Shown: in pieces, positions 10,127 through 22,960 of the stretch
How the letters are laid out: each line of letters opens with the position of its first letter
Numbering within the stretch: the stretch's first letter is position 1
Position numbers and translations under genes: made by a program
Notes under the pieces: model-generated
The model's database searches: none
Seen by the model: only the letters and a program-made list of their open reading frames with translations
Told to the model about the DNA's origin: nothing
Origin: Glossina fuscipes
Taxonomy: Eukaryota; Arthropoda; Insecta; Diptera; Glossinidae
Direction of reading: 5' to 3'
Assembly (NCBI RefSeq): GCF_014805625.2
Contig: NW_023998455.1
Span: forward strand, 3,727,970 to 3,791,969
DNA length: 64,000 nucleotides

Positions 10127-11095
10127 CTAAAAAAAACAATTAGGATCGACCAAATTTTTACGCATAAAATCACAAGACAGAAGGAATGAAATTTGTTTTG
10201 TTTTTGCACCGTACGCCACTTGTCGTAGCGGGTATGTTAAGTTTCTGCGGACGTATGTAAGTAACATCAAGCAGTACTTGAGATCGATAAATTTTTGGCT
10301 AAATCGATCTAAGCTTGTCTGTCCGTCTATACACCAGACATCTGTCCATTTATTGTAGCGTTCAGTATACAAATCGCAATTTTTAAATATATTTTAACCA
10401 AATATGGCCCAAGAGCGGACGCTTTAAAAAATGATCCCGGATCGGATCAGTTTTTCGACCTTATTTTGATAAGTCGTTATCAGAAAAAATCGCTTAGCAA
10501 TAGTATTTAGGCATTCTAAATTGGTGTGGAAACTTTTGATCCGATGGAGCAGTTTTCTGAACCTCTTCTCACATAACTCTTCCTAAGGAAACTGAGTCTT
10601 TATGTGATGAAAAGATCTAATTTTTAATACTTCTTGATGAAAATTGAATCATAATAATAGTTTGACATAAGTGTTGACATATTTGTTAACCATTACGTCA
10701 TGTAGGGTCACGTAGATTTATTTCTTTGATGCCAATCCTTAAAAGGATTCTAAGGGAAAATAAGTCTTCATTTTTCCTAAGTATATCAATCATAGTGAAT
10801 TTCGCACACATAAGTTCATTTGTTAGACCGCATCATTTATGGCGGGCTGCCATGAAGGGAAAGTTTTCTATGTGAAAAAACACTAATTTGTAGTAGTAGT
10901 AATGTAGTTTCCTATGACGCAAGTCATCGGAAAATAATAACATTTTTGACAAGTAATTGAAATTTGCTATATTTAGATCAAGCTGGCCTCCTCCCATATG
11001 AGGTCTTTCATAAGTCTTACGCATTTACATAAAAGTAATGCATAATTTTTGATGTAATATTAGTAAAAGTAATCGGCCTTGCCCGACCATAGCAT
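10127..11095 (+). repeat. GTCY dispersed repeat copy (right half of head-to-head pair)
   Basis: Forward copy: 'cgatctaagcttgtctgtcc' at about 10304, 'caaatcgcaatttttaaata' at 10371, 'ggatcggatcag' at 10439, 'ggaaactgagtctttatgtg' near 10590 and the end motif 'aatcggccttgcccgaccat' at 11071-11090. Reverse-complementing the end gives a sequence similar to the start of the 9515 copy (shared 'caaaaattaygcatta'). The two copies are therefore arranged tail-out. Confidence 0.6.
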
Positions 11096-11099
11096 TCGT

Positions 11100-11825
11100 C
11101 ATTGTTTATATTTTAAAGTTCTTTGCCTTGACTATGTTATTTGAATAAATTTTTGTCGAAATCATTGCAAAGACGAGACAATCAAATTCTGTTCAGAATG
11201 AAGCAGAAACGAAATGGTGAAAAGTTAATAGCAGCAGGACGTCTCTTTCGTGAACGAAGACTTTTGAAAAATGAGCAGAAAGATTGAAATTTTATTTAAT
11301 TCGTATTACGAAATATTTTTAATTGATGAGCTTACATCCATTCATCTGTTGTAAGTGTCCGCACAGAATTGATCATAAAATTCTAAAACGCTTGCATAAG
11401 CCCGAGATGTTCTGCTCACAATTCATGATTATTTTTAGATTTATGACTTTATTAAGCGAAACCGAATATAAATGATAAAATAACATAATATTGTGAAGGC
11501 TTTTTAAAGCCTCTACGCCAGCTTTAGTATAAATATATACTAAATTTGTGCGATTATATGCAACACGATGATAGACTTGAGTAACATTTATAGATAGATA
11601 GAACATGGCACGCATGTATGGAGTTGATTTAGTCGCGTACCTTTGACTGAGTAAATGTTGAAATGGCCAAGAACTTAAAGAGAACGAGTTCTCAGGTCAA
11701 AAAGAAAAATTAAAACAACAGACGTGACTATCAAAATATTTTTAATCAAAATTAATAAACACTATTACAAAATTTTGTTATCAAATTATTTTTCTAAGAG
11801 TTTAGTCAAATTAAGGTTAAAAAAA
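11100..11825. other. Intergenic, no gene seen
   Basis: Ordinary AT-rich DNA. An 80-codon minus-strand frame (11373-11615) shows no recognisable feature. Confidence 0.5.
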
Positions 11826-11828
11826 ATC

Positions 11829-12010
11829 TGCCTGAGTGGGCGAGAAGGCAAGAGTCTCCACTAGCAATTCAATGGTCGTGGGTTCAAATCTCTCAAGTGC
11901 GGTAGAGTTTTTATTAACAAAAGCCGAAAGCCTTAGACCCCTAGTGCTTTAAGACTTTAGTCCTACAATTTATTCCTTGGGTAAATTTATAGTAATAATG
12001 ATAAGTTTAA
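11829..12010 (+). mobile_element. tRNA-derived SINE copy (family 1)
   Basis: Shares with the 48114 copy the head 'gagtctccactagcaa', the B box 'gggttcaaatctc', 'caagtgcggtagagttttta', 'agccttagac' and a 3' end with TAATAATGATAA. The A box is mutated (gtgggcgagaagg). Diverged by substitutions, so older than the 48114 copy. The flanks carry similar 'gttaaaaaaaa' and 'gtttaaaaaaaaa' strings that may be a target duplication. Confidence 0.75.
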
Positions 12011-12032
12011 AAAAAAAACAACAAAAAATAAT

Positions 12033-12413
12033 GCTATAGTCGGGCAAGCTCGATTTTCCCTGGCTGTCTATATCCGTCTGTTCGCCTGATGTTTGGCCTT
12101 ACAGCTTATATTCAACCTGCCTGTGACGAATTTTTTGGGATATTTTGATGATTTATCAAACCGATGTATGATCTAAGAGCGAAAGCTATAGAAAATGATT
12201 CGGATCACCATATGAAAAAAAATAACACTGACTGACTAATACGATTTTGTCATTCTTTGAGTCAGATGAAGGAAATTTTTGAGCTAGATTTGCATCGGAC
12301 GTTCGTTGACCTTTTGGGCATCTTCTAAAGTAGGGACTCTCATGAATACTCTTTGCTTTTAGGTATTAAGCAAAGTGATGTATTGAATGGTCGACCAAGA
12401 CCGACTATAATCT
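12033..12413 (+). repeat. GTCY dispersed repeat copy with palindromic ends
   Basis: Begins 'ctatagtcgggcaagctcga' and ends 'ggtcgaccaagaccgactat', so its two ends are roughly inverted repeats of each other. Between them lie 'ctgtctatatccgtctg' and 'gaaaatgattcggatca'. The 3' hairpin ATGGTCG/CGACTAT (12387-12393 with 12402-12408) pairs over 7 bp with one G-U. Confidence 0.6.
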
Positions 12414-12419
12414 TTTTAT

Positions 12420-13300
12420 TTCTTTTTTTTTTTTTTTTTTTTTCTTTAAATATAGAGGATTATTTAAGAAATCGTTTTGATTAAAATATTCCCATAAATT
12501 ATGAAATCGATTCGATTTGAAAAATAAATAAATAAATTTACCCAAACCGAAATTGTAAGCAAAACATCTTCAAGTCTTTATGTAAGCAATTAAAAAAAAA
12601 ATTATATTGAAACACGAATGTCGCAAAACGATTGAATGCGTCCTCACCATCAGTTCGCCATTATATTATCGGTATTATTAAAATCACCAAGATGTGCCAG
12701 AAGAACATTATCTTCGTGTTAAATCAATGAGCACCAAAACAAAACAAAAAAAAAAAAGAAAAGAATAATGATTAAAAATAAAAAAGAATAGATGTAGTTG
12801 GTTGGCTTTGGCCGAAACTTCAACGAATCTACACTGATTAATAAAAAAAATCCATATTTGCTTTCAAACAGTATGTCTTTTCAGTGCTATGATCGAATGC
12901 ATTGGACACTCAATGGGTAGGAAAATATTGATATTCAAAAAGTCAAGATTGAAAATCGAAAAACGGAAAATGGAACGATTTCGATAAAATAAATTGAACT
13001 TGATGAAGTCCGAAGGCAAACACATTGAAAAACTTTGCCTCGCTTGCGAAACACAACTTTCCTTATACCCCCAGCATGTAAATTTGGTGAGCATAGATTG
13101 ACCCAAATTACCTGAGTCGGATCTTTCGATATCCAATGTAAAAGCTCAAGAAGTCTAAGAAAAAACCAAAACTTTTTCTCCAATTCCGGCGGCCAAACGT
13201 AATCGGACCAAGTGGATTTCGGTAAACTTAATTAAACGTTATGGTTCGCTCTAACCCCATTGAAGTTACAAGTTTGAAAAAGTTTAACGTTCAGGTAAGT
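12420..13300. other. Intergenic, no gene seen
   Basis: Contains a long T-run (12422-12442). Two overlapping 80-90-codon minus-strand frames (12864-13183) show no recognisable feature. Confidence 0.5.
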
Positions 13301-14640
13301 TTTTTTTTCTAGGACTAATTGCTCAGAGGGTGCAACGTCCGGAACGTCCGTGCAGAAAGAGAAATGAACAAAGAGCGAGAGAGAGAGGAAGATGGAGATG
13401 AGCGGAGGGTGCCAGGCAGTGACCGTACCTTAAGAGGTGTACTCGATCGTTAAATGGTATGCGGGTATTTACTATAGCTGCTTATCAGATAATGATAATT
13501 GAACTCGCGTGAGGGGACCTCATTGCCCATGTTCAACGGTTACAATTAAAGAGATCAATAAAATAATACAAATATACATATAAAGTAATTAAAGTGCTTC
13601 TCTCAGCGATCAACTTTCCGCCAAAAAATGTACATTGAAATTGAGTTTCCCTTCTCTGGTTACCCAACCGGCGGTTGAAAGTCGTCAAAGATACATATAT
13701 AGATTTGGTATACGTACACCAGTCGTTTTCTTTGTCTCTTCACGAATTGAGCCCAAGTAAGATTATTCTTATAGAAATATATCGACTACCTTTTGCAATG
13801 ATACCTAATGTTTGCCTGAAAGAGAACCTACTCGTCCAACCAGCTAAACCGTCTCAAATTGATCAATACGACAAGCGATGAATACGATCGTCCTTTATAG
13901 CAAGGGCGGCAAAGCACATTTCTGATCATTCGGTAAAAGATTGTGAGAGCCACAGCTGAGATTTTCCGATGCACGAATCATTTGCTTGTCCAAGTACAAC
14001 TTGTTTTCCTCTCTGCGCAGCTGCCTCAGAATGGCTTAAAAAACTCGATTTGAAGCGAAGCCCCATGGAAATCACTTTCTTCAAGTTTTACCTAGAATTT
14101 TCAAGCGTTCCAGGAAAAGCGCTATCGCAATTTTATATAATATATTTAATATAAGCCAACTCATCTAAAATGAAAAAAAAAAAGATGTAGTAAAATAGTG
14201 CCACGAATTTATTGCTTAGGCTTTTCATCTTCTCCCCGATTGATTCTATTTTCCACGTATTAATCGCATCGAATTCAAAAAAAAAACATTGAAATGTGTT
14301 TTTGCTTTTATTAACTGTGGTAATTGTAATAACGGAAGAAAGAATGAATAGATGGGCATGTAACTATGGTAGATAAATACATATATATATATAAAGAACA
14401 TATTAATAGACGCACAAGTATCTACTATATGATTGGGTATTCGAACGGATGCGTCTCTAACTATAGCCCGAATCATTCGAGGATCGAACTTCTTTACGTG
14501 AATCTCTTGTTGAGCGTAACAAACGAATTGACAAAATTAATGTGCGGTTATATCCCGGCAGTAGGTATAACGACTAATTCGTGATTTTAAACAATCAAGA
14601 AAATTGTTTCGCAAAATTAGACTCTGACAAAATCTTCTGC
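13300..14640. other. Slightly more GC-rich intergenic stretch, no gene recognised
   Basis: Has a (GA)n patch at about 13371-13390 and several 60-75-codon frames on both strands with no recognisable motif. Exons of an unknown gene cannot be ruled out. Confidence 0.4.
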
Positions 14641-14651
14641 TCTTTGCATAA

Positions 14652-14654
<3 letters not shown>

Positions 14655-14705
<51 letters not shown>

Positions 14706-14716
14706 CTATATATATA
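14655..14716. repeat. (CATA)n/(CA)n/(TA)n compound microsatellite
   Basis: CATA units pass into CA and then TA dinucleotides within about 60 bp, a gradation like the CT/CTAT tract at 6709. Confidence 0.95.
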
Positions 14717-16335
14717 CATCTGCATAGTTAAGCAATGATTTTTTTTGTTCAATGTCAAACACAATTATTTGCTTATTTTTGTTTAGTTAAGTGTGTACAA
14801 TTAAAAAGCCGTTATTATCCATTATTGTTATTAACCATAGCTAGTTAGGCTTTTGTGTGAGGAATATTAAAAAATCGTAAAAATACTATTATGTGTTAAT
14901 TGTTAAGGATCCCTTCGAGCACTTCCATTCGATAAAGTATTTAAGTATTTAATCTTAACATTAAAGGTTAAATTTTTCTCAAAAGAGAAAAAAAAAAGAA
15001 AAAGAAAAAAAAACCTATTCTTTGTATTAATTTTTTTTCTTTTTATTTTTTCAAATTTGATTTGTAAACATTTAATGATTGTAATACGTAGTCACTTTGT
15101 GACCCCGTCGGTCGACCAAGCAATAAATTGCGGCTGTTGGTGTTGTGTTTATTGTTGTTGTTGTTGTTGTTGCCGTTGTCATTGTTATTTTGAAAGAAAA
15201 TACGCACGTGGATGAATATGTATATTTTCATATATGTATGTGCATATCTTATAAAAAGGAGTGCCACCGCCACTGTTAAGCAATTGTATGGACAAAGATA
15301 TTTCATATAATTAAACCATTTAAGCGAATCGATTCTCATCGGTTCTCATTTAAAAAAAAAAAAAAACTTCAGAGTAACTAACCTTAGGATGAACTAAGGG
15401 ATAAATTTACAACTTTAAAGCATACTTGAAGGAGTATACCAAACACTAGGCTTAGTTGCTCGATCCATTCCAATTCTTTAAGAGAAGTGATCATATTTTT
15501 CTCTTAATTAAGTTGAAACATCTTCCCAAAGAAAGTTGCTTTTCGATCATACTACCCACGTATACGTAGATCTCCCCTATTGGACAAAAACCCGGAAGCT
15601 CCAATTAACTTTAGGCAATCGGTAATGTGTATAGAAACGATGGAAGGAGCCAGCTTGTCTCTTATGTTTTCTCTTATCAGTGCATACTGCAGGCAATTGC
15701 TTGATCGACGGCCTTGGGGCCTCTGGGGAATGTTTATGTGTATATAATTGTGAAAACTGTAATCTTACATCCATTTAAGGGTATTTTGTATGTGGTAACA
15801 GCAGCAACGACATAGGAAAGTACTTATGCACTTAAGAAGCCACGACTATCAAGGTGGCATATCCGACTCACAATTCACAGTGCACAAGTTTAATGTATGA
15901 TCGTAACTACAGTCACTGGAGCTCAGCCGGTAAAGGTATAACACTCTCTTACTGAGCGGACGTACGCCTCCCAAGCTATGGCCAATCTCTCAATCTCTCC
16001 ATCTCTCTACTCATTTCAGAAGAACACTCCCTGATGAAGTAAAGGAATTGTTTCTGTCGGGCGATGTATGTTCAAAATTCTCCTCAAGACTGGGAGATAT
16101 GCTTGTAAGGCAGCTAATAATACGAAATAATATAGTGTTCATAACAAGAACATAGTTACCTAGGTCGAAAAATCCACCATCTGCGTTCAATTCATTTCAT
16201 ATTTTTTATGAATTCATAATGTCCTATAAAATGGAGATTCATCGGTTCATAATTAAACCGTTTGGGGTACAAGAGTGTATCATATTTCTGCGAATGTATG
16301 ATGCAACACTCAGAAGTACCAGCGATAAACCCTAT
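14717..16335. other. Intergenic, no gene seen
   Basis: Holds (TTG)n at about 15143-15172, A/T-runs and non-coding DNA. A tRNA-like string near 15918 was considered and rejected. Confidence 0.5.
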
Positions 16336-16339
16336 TAGC

Positions 16340-16575
16340 TTGGCTATTCACCTGTCCAGCCGTCCGTCCATCCGTCTCATTTTCTTGCGTTCAACCTAGA
16401 AGTCGGATTTTCCGATCGATTTGTCATATCGCCCGGCTTTGGTCCAAGGACGAATGCTATTGAAAATGCTCCACATAGAAGCATTTTTTCGACCACTTCT
16501 CATATAAAACATTACATTGAAAGGTCGTTACATGGCTTTTACGGTATTTAATAGTGAACTGTGTCCGACTTTTAT
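16340..16575 (+). repeat. GTCY dispersed repeat copy
   Basis: Forward copy: 'ccagccgtccgtccatccg' at about 16357, 'gatttgtcatatcgcccggc' at 16418, 'gcattttttcgaccacttct' at 16481 and 'acggtatttaatagtgaact' at 16541. The hairpin at the end is decayed. Confidence 0.7.
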
Positions 16576-16579
16576 TTGC

Positions 16580-17250
16580 TTCTAACTTCTAACTTAATTA
16601 ACAAAATAAAGAAAATTTGCTCGAATTTGTTACGCTTATGTAACATACATTTTAGCCTTTGTTTAGATGTAAGGGAAGAATTGCAATTATTTTTCAATAA
16701 CGATAACGAGCTGAAGGAAAATTTTGTTTAAAAAAGATATTAATCCGATACTCTATAGCTAACGTAAAAATAATCAGTTTTCAGTTTTCTACTTTAATCA
16801 ATACGTTTAACTTATGTGCCGATCATGCAGTATTCGCCTTTAGCTAAACGGCTCTTACTTTTCCTTTGTATGTGATTTTAGTATTATAGTTATGATGGAA
16901 ACCCTGGGGTTGGAATGACTGCTCTAGGTGTGTACTTCCTTTCAAATGTGTTATATCATAGCTTATTCTTTGTGCTATTGGTTTGCTGAGCCATGCTACG
17001 CAATTGTTGTTGTTGTTTATCATGATGACCATTTTGCGCTGAACTATTATATGCCAATATTTGGAACAATGGTGGTGTGTGTTCTTTTTTTTTTTCCTTT
17101 CTTTGTTGCTAAAAGTATTGTTTATTGTTTTTATGTTTATATATGGAAGTAGATTTGTAATCCAATTAAAATTTGTAATATATGTAAGTAATCGTGTTGT
17201 GCCACGGCCCTATAAGTAAAAGCCTGATAAATATATTCAAATATCACGGT
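16580..17250. other. Intergenic, no gene seen
   Basis: AT-rich DNA; small frames on both strands near 16844-17152 show no recognisable feature. Confidence 0.5.
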
Positions 17251-18210
17251 ACATAACCTTCATTGCTTCAACAAGGAAATGATGAGGATACGTATATATG
17301 CTGCGCTAGAAGTTGTTTTTAAAATACATTGCGGCACCCTCTACGACTAAGCAACGGGTAAGGGGAGAATGTTCGTTAACATGTGCTTGAAGATGCAGGC
17401 TTTACGCGAATACCTTGAAGCATAAAACGGCTTATTAGCATAGTGCCGAATGGCAAAGGGTAATACGACGTATTACTCGTAGCCTATTAGAGAGTAGAAT
17501 GGTCCATCTGGCTCAAGGAGCGCGTGTACGACCGTGTCTTAATTTCTAGGTAAGGCAATGTCTATCTAAAACCTCAAATGCTTGATGCTTATGTCATCGT
17601 GAGAGAACCGCATCTGCTACGTTACTTTACGGAAAGCCTTTCTTACCTACGAGCAGGGAATTAACTTTTACACCAGCTTGATTTTAGACTAATCGCACAT
17701 TCCTTCTTGAATCCCGGGCACTTCGGTTACCACGCCCCTACAATATTAGGTTTATTGGAGCCAAAGGAAAACTTTTCAAAGAGCCTTTCTAAGTTTTCAG
17801 CACTGAATTCATCGGTTCGAGAGATGTGAACGCTCGTGATTTTAAAATAACCCTAGCCAACATCAAGCTCTACCAAAAGTCTCTCTTAGCTATGAAGATG
17901 TTATTAAGCTCTGAAAACGATATGAATACTCGTGATACCAAGCCATTATGATATTGGGATTTTTCACAGTCGCCACGAAGCTCTTCCGAAAGCCTTATCT
18001 TGACATGGGCTCACCAGGCACTCGTGTTGCTCGTGATAAAAAAAATCACTTTATAAATCCTTTGAGTAAACTTTATATAGCATTTAATCGCCAACAAGCC
18101 GCCTTCGTTATCTTCCCTTATAAATTTTTAAGGTCTCTTTAGAGAGGCAATAGTTCAGAAAAGGAATCGGCTTTCAAAAGAAAAGCAAATTTCTTATGGC
18201 ATCCTTTACT
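17250..18210. other. Locally GC-richer stretch, no gene recognised
   Basis: This kilobase is visibly less AT-rich and has almost no homopolymer runs, unlike its neighbours. It contains loosely repeated phrases such as 'actcgtgat', 'aagctctaccaaaagtctc' and 'aagctcttccgaaagcctta'. No long open frame. It may be a decayed mobile element, a conserved non-coding block or untranslated sequence. Confidence 0.35.
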
Positions 18211-18372
18211 CCCGGCCATCCGATGGACATGTGTAGTATATTTCTGTTAATTTATTTTAATTATAAGTAAACATGATTTGCTTTACTTAAGCCGGTCGCC
18301 CGTTTATATATTTCGTAGTTTGGCATAATTTCGATTCTTTTTCATGTAATTTTCTTTATGGCTGGCTCTTCT

Positions 18373-18379
18373 TGGCTGG

Positions 18380-18410
<31 letters not shown>
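18373..18410. repeat. (GGCT)n microsatellite
   Basis: About nine GGCT units with one interruption, followed by an AT-rich region with (TA)14 at 18803-18830. Confidence 0.95.
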
Positions 18411-18803
18411 TTATATTAAATTGATATTTTTTTTTTAGCCACAGTTTGTCTACCGGGTCCTCTGTCAATCTCTTTGTTTACCTTTATGACACTGTTTGTT
18501 ACATTATTTCTTCTTTTTAGTGTAATTTGTTTTATGGGGCTTCTGTGTTATTACTTCATTTATTCTATTCATTGCGGTTGGCTGAGACTGATCGTCTCTC
18601 CCCACTGTTATTATACGTTGTTTTTTTCGTTTTTTTTTTGTTCGCATTTCCTTGTCGTTGATTAACAGAAAAACGTTAAAACGTGCCGAGTTGTTGTAAT
18701 TTTTCTCTTTTTTCAAAGAAAAAGAAAAACAATATATTTTTCTATCTTCTTTTTTTTCGATTGATTTGCTAGTTATTTGGTTTGATTGATCACTCCGCTA
18801 AAA

Positions 18804-18834
<31 letters not shown>

Positions 18835-19605
18835 AAACGCCAACCGATGATTCCTTTAACTGTTTTTTTTACATTTTTTTTATTTTATTTCATTTTTCTT
18901 TCTTTTTGTGTTTAATGGGTTTAATGTTTAGTTTTTATCAAAAAAATAATGAAAAAAAAAAAAAAAAAAAATACAAATCGTGCTTAGTCTTCTACTGCCT
19001 TTGCTTTGCCGAAATTATTTGCATAAATTTGTTATACGTGTATTTGATTATATTTCATCCGTGGTACAGCAGCGATTCTTTCGTACAACCAGCTTAACGG
19101 CAGCAAACAATTGATTTAATTGTCAGCCAAACAATTTAAAAACAACAAAAACAAAACCATTTAAAAGGCGAAAATTACAAAATTCACACAATTCTTTTTA
19201 TAATGTTTTTCTTCTTCTTTTTTTTTTTTTTCCTTTAATTCCAGTAATCACAGGTTTAAGGTGTTTAAGCAGATGAGCATGTTCGGCTAACATAAGCAAA
19301 AAAAAAAAAAAAAAAAAAAAACAAAATTTCAAATTGTCCTCATTTCGCAAAACGTTGCTACATATTGACGCTTAAAGCATATTTAATGATCCCGCTTAGC
19401 TTTATAGACCAGTATTATGTGCGCCCACGTCTTGTTGTTTTAAATTCGCCATCAATTAATTTCTTTCATTTCGAATCGAATCGTTTACATATATTTTTCA
19501 TAGACTATGTAAAGCAATATAAGAGTGAATAACTTCCTTGCGATATGAAAAATCGATTGTTGTTAGATTCAAAAAATTTTCATCGTAAAATTCTATTTTT
19601 CATAC
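18411..19605. other. AT-rich intergenic with homopolymers
   Basis: Many T- and A-runs (for example a 22-nt A-run ending at 19321) and a (TA)n tract. Open frames in it are low-complexity artefacts. Confidence 0.6.
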
Positions 19606-19830
19606 CCATCACCGATTGGCGAACGGTACACTCGCACTCATTTTATTCAAAACCTTTGCGACACCCAGACGAATGGTTCGGAGAACCGACAAAGCAGATA
19701 TATTTTTGATCGACATCAAATTCTGAATCGATTTAGCCATGTCAGTCTGTCCCTCTGTTTTATGTCTGCTGCAAATATTCTCTTGGCCGCAAAAATGAAG
19801 CTCGCCACTTATAAATTGTCAGAGACATTG
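19606..19830 (+). repeat. GTCY dispersed repeat copy (mini-me core subtype)
   Basis: Shows 'gcgacacccagacgaatgg', then 'gatatatttttgatcgacat', core 'caaattctgaatcgatttag' and 'catgtcagtctgtccctctg'. The copy at 22440-22660 has the same order, including 'attctcttggcc' against 'attctcctggtc' after the GTCY tract. Confidence 0.75.
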
Positions 19831-19959
19831 GAAGTTCTTGCGCACAGGCTAGAATTGAAAATACGCCAAATCGTTCAGAGAACACGTCTACAGTGCTGTG
19901 TGAAGTGTGGACAGCTCCTGTATTTTAATCAATTATAAACTATAGCCGATAAATCTGCA

Positions 19960-20150
19960 ATGGAAATCTGGAAAGCAGATGGAAAAAATTGACCATGCCT
20001 ACCTAATATTATAGCGTATCAAAATTTATACGCACAGCTTCCTTAAAAAGCACATAAATTCTTGCCCAGTTTCAAAATAGCTATTGTTGCCCTCAGCTTT
20101 GATTAGTTGGCAACACTCATGGATTGCATAGACCCGATCAAATTACTTCC
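19960..20150 (-). repeat. Fragment of dispersed element sharing TAGGCGTGGTCAATT
   Basis: Contains 'aaattgaccatgcctaccta' followed by 'gcgtatcaaaatttatacgc'. This is the inverse of 'gatacgctttaatattggat' plus 'aggcgtggtcaatttt' at 8557-8592 and resembles 47995-48020. Confidence 0.55.
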
Positions 20151-21641
20151 TAGGATCCTGTTTAGTTGATGACTTTGATCTTAAAGTTTTCTTAGTTAAA
20201 AAGTGATACAACGTCTTCCTCTCAGAGAGAGGATTGTGAACATAAACGACATCATCTGTTTTAATATCACCGGGAACATGACAAGGTCTCGAGGAATGCG
20301 CATAAAAGAAAGATTAAGCTGTGCTTCTCAAAGCGCCCATGTAACCGAAAGTACGTTTTTATTGATACTATACTCAGAGTTTGGCTAAAAGTACACATTC
20401 ATGCATAAGTAGTAATGTTATGCTACAATTCGGCCTTAGCATGCTTAGGCTCATGTCATACTTTACATTAACAATTACGGCCGAAATGTTGTCACATATT
20501 GTTCAGAAGATTTACTTCCTTAGTTCCTATAAAAAACAAAAACAAAGACAAGTAAACAGAGATATGTAAAAATTATTTATAATTTTTTTCATATGTAACC
20601 AAAAAAAATTTTTTTTAATTTTTTTTTTTTTCTTTTTATTTTAAATTTATAATAATTTGTCTGTTAAATAAGAATTTTTTCTGAAAATTATCTGTTTGTT
20701 TATTTCATGATTATACCAAAAGTACATAGTAAAACCGCTTGTTAAAAAAAAAAAAAAAACAAATTTTTCTTTAATTTGAAATCATTAAAGCGTATGTTTC
20801 ATGTAAGCAAGAGTTTCGTGTGCTGTAAGAGCAATTAAAACAAACGTGTGTAGGCAGCAATTTGGGAAAAACTCTTCAGACGTATAACTGATTGACAATG
20901 CAACGCAATCTAAGCAAAGACACTCTAGACTGAGTTCTTGTCAAATATTTTCCACTTTTTGTTTTTCTTTTTGACAATACTTGATATGAGTTATGTAACT
21001 TTTGTTTTCTGGGTTTTTTCTTTTTTTTCTTTTTTGTTTATTGTTATACAGTTTCTCGTCTGGCCTATGTATTTTCAAGAATTAAATTTAAATTTGAAGA
21101 AATACTAAAAAAGAAATAAACAAATAGAAAATATGCAAAAAAAAAAACTAATGACAATATAAGTAAAAACTCTCAGTATAAAAAAATTTTTTTTTGTTTT
21201 TAAATTCTTCAAAAATTAATAAAAATTATATAAAAAAAATTTTTTTTAGATAAACAAATTAATTTTTCTGAAAATCAGGAAAAACAAATTTATAATATAT
21301 TATTATTAGTCTTTTTTTTTAATTAAATATCTCCAAATATAATGGAAAATATTAAAAAAAAAAATTCCGTTGAAATTAATGCACATGAACTTAAAAAAAA
21401 AAAAAAATTCTCTAAAAAATACGACAGGTTAGAAGAAATTAATATTTCTAATTTGTTTTTCCTAATTTTCAGATTATCTGATATAATTACTAACATCGTT
21501 AGCAATTATATCGTTATATTTCACATTGTTTAAAAATCAAGTTTTTTACTTAAGTCTTTTGTTATCATTTATATCAATCAATCGTTGAAGAGAGCAAATC
21601 CTTCAGTTAGTAAGTTATTAATAATTAAATAATACAAACAC

Positions 21642-21672
<31 letters not shown>

Positions 21673-22440
21673 TCGATTAATGTATTAGTAGGTTTGCAAC
21701 AAAGGCAACAGCCGCAACAGCAACAATAATAATAATACTATACTTTTGTATATTAAATCAAAAGCTAAGCAAATTAAATATTAAAACGAAAATGATGACA
21801 CGTGTGGGAAAGTGAAAGAAAAATATACGATATACGATTAGCATACGTTTGCTTTGCCCTGTGTATGTGTATTTATGTGTATGCGCATTTGTATACAAAA
21901 ATACAAAAATTACATAATACACAATTAAAATGATATTTATGTGTCAGAGTTTAACAACAACAACAACAACAACAATGACAACAACAATAATGACAACAAC
22001 GGATTATCCGCCTTAAGTGAGTAATGTAAACAGCAAAAGATAATATAGAAGCTGATATAGGTAATGGGGCGATAAGCAACACACATACAATCACGCAATG
22101 GAAATAAAAGAGTAAAACAACAAATTTGCATACAGACGAATGAATTTATGTACATGCGTGAGTTAAAACAATTGTCTACGAATTCATGTAAAAGATACAG
22201 TAAATGCGAAGCAAAAGTGCAGAAATTTTTGAAAAGGAATTCGCTGAGTTTTTCAAATAAAAAAAGTCGAGAAAATATTTAATGAAAAGCATTTTCGGAA
22301 AAGCTTTTTGCATTTATTAATTATGCTGCTTTATTGTTATTATTATTTAGCAAAATAATTGGAAATGTTGCAAACATTTTTTTTCTTCCCTTAATGTTTC
22401 CCATTTTAATTTTTCATAAATTCCTTAGACCGTTCACTTG
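20150..22440. other. AT-rich intergenic, no gene seen
   Basis: Extreme AT content with a 29-nt A-run (about 21641-21669), (CAA)n near 21953-21975 and numerous T-runs. No gene recognised. Confidence 0.6.
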
Positions 22441-22960
22441 AACTTAATAGAATTAATATTTTTATACACGCATTTTATCAAAACGCTTGGAGCACCCAGA
22501 AGAAAGCTACAGAGATGCCATAAAGTTTATAAATCTTTGCTCAGCATTAAATGTTGAATCGATTTAAGCATGTCCGTCTGTCCGTTTATGTAAGATCTGT
22601 TCTAAACATTCTCCTGGTCAGCCGAATTTGGTAAGCCACTTAGTGTCCTCATCAATTTACTCTCACGAAATAACGAAAATTAAATCTTTTGAATATAACA
22701 ATTTTCGTAAGAACAATCATATGAGTGGGCTCAGTCAAATCAATTTTTTCATGGATACTATTATCCAGCGAATTTTGTCGAAAACTTTTGATCAATATAT
22801 CTTGAAAATTGCGACTTGTAGCTTCAAAAGATGATTCTGAATCGATCGATTTATTAAAAGGTAAGTCTATCCCAAGTCTGTCTAGACAGCGGCATACGTC
22901 GACACAATGTGAATGTACATTTGTATCACAAGTGATGTAGGGCATAAAACTATTCGATAT
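22440..22960 (+). repeat. GTCY dispersed repeat copy
   Basis: Forward copy: 'ttggagcacccagaagaaag', then 'agcattaaatgttgaatcga', 'catgtccgtctgtccgttta' and 'ctcctggtcagccgaatttg'. It ends near 'caagtgatgtagggcataaa' (22929-22948). Confidence 0.75.

Noticed and set aside
15915..15980. tRNA-like string 'gctcagccggtaaagg'
   Set aside because: It resembles a D-arm/A box, but there is no B box at the right spacing and no acceptor or anticodon stem.
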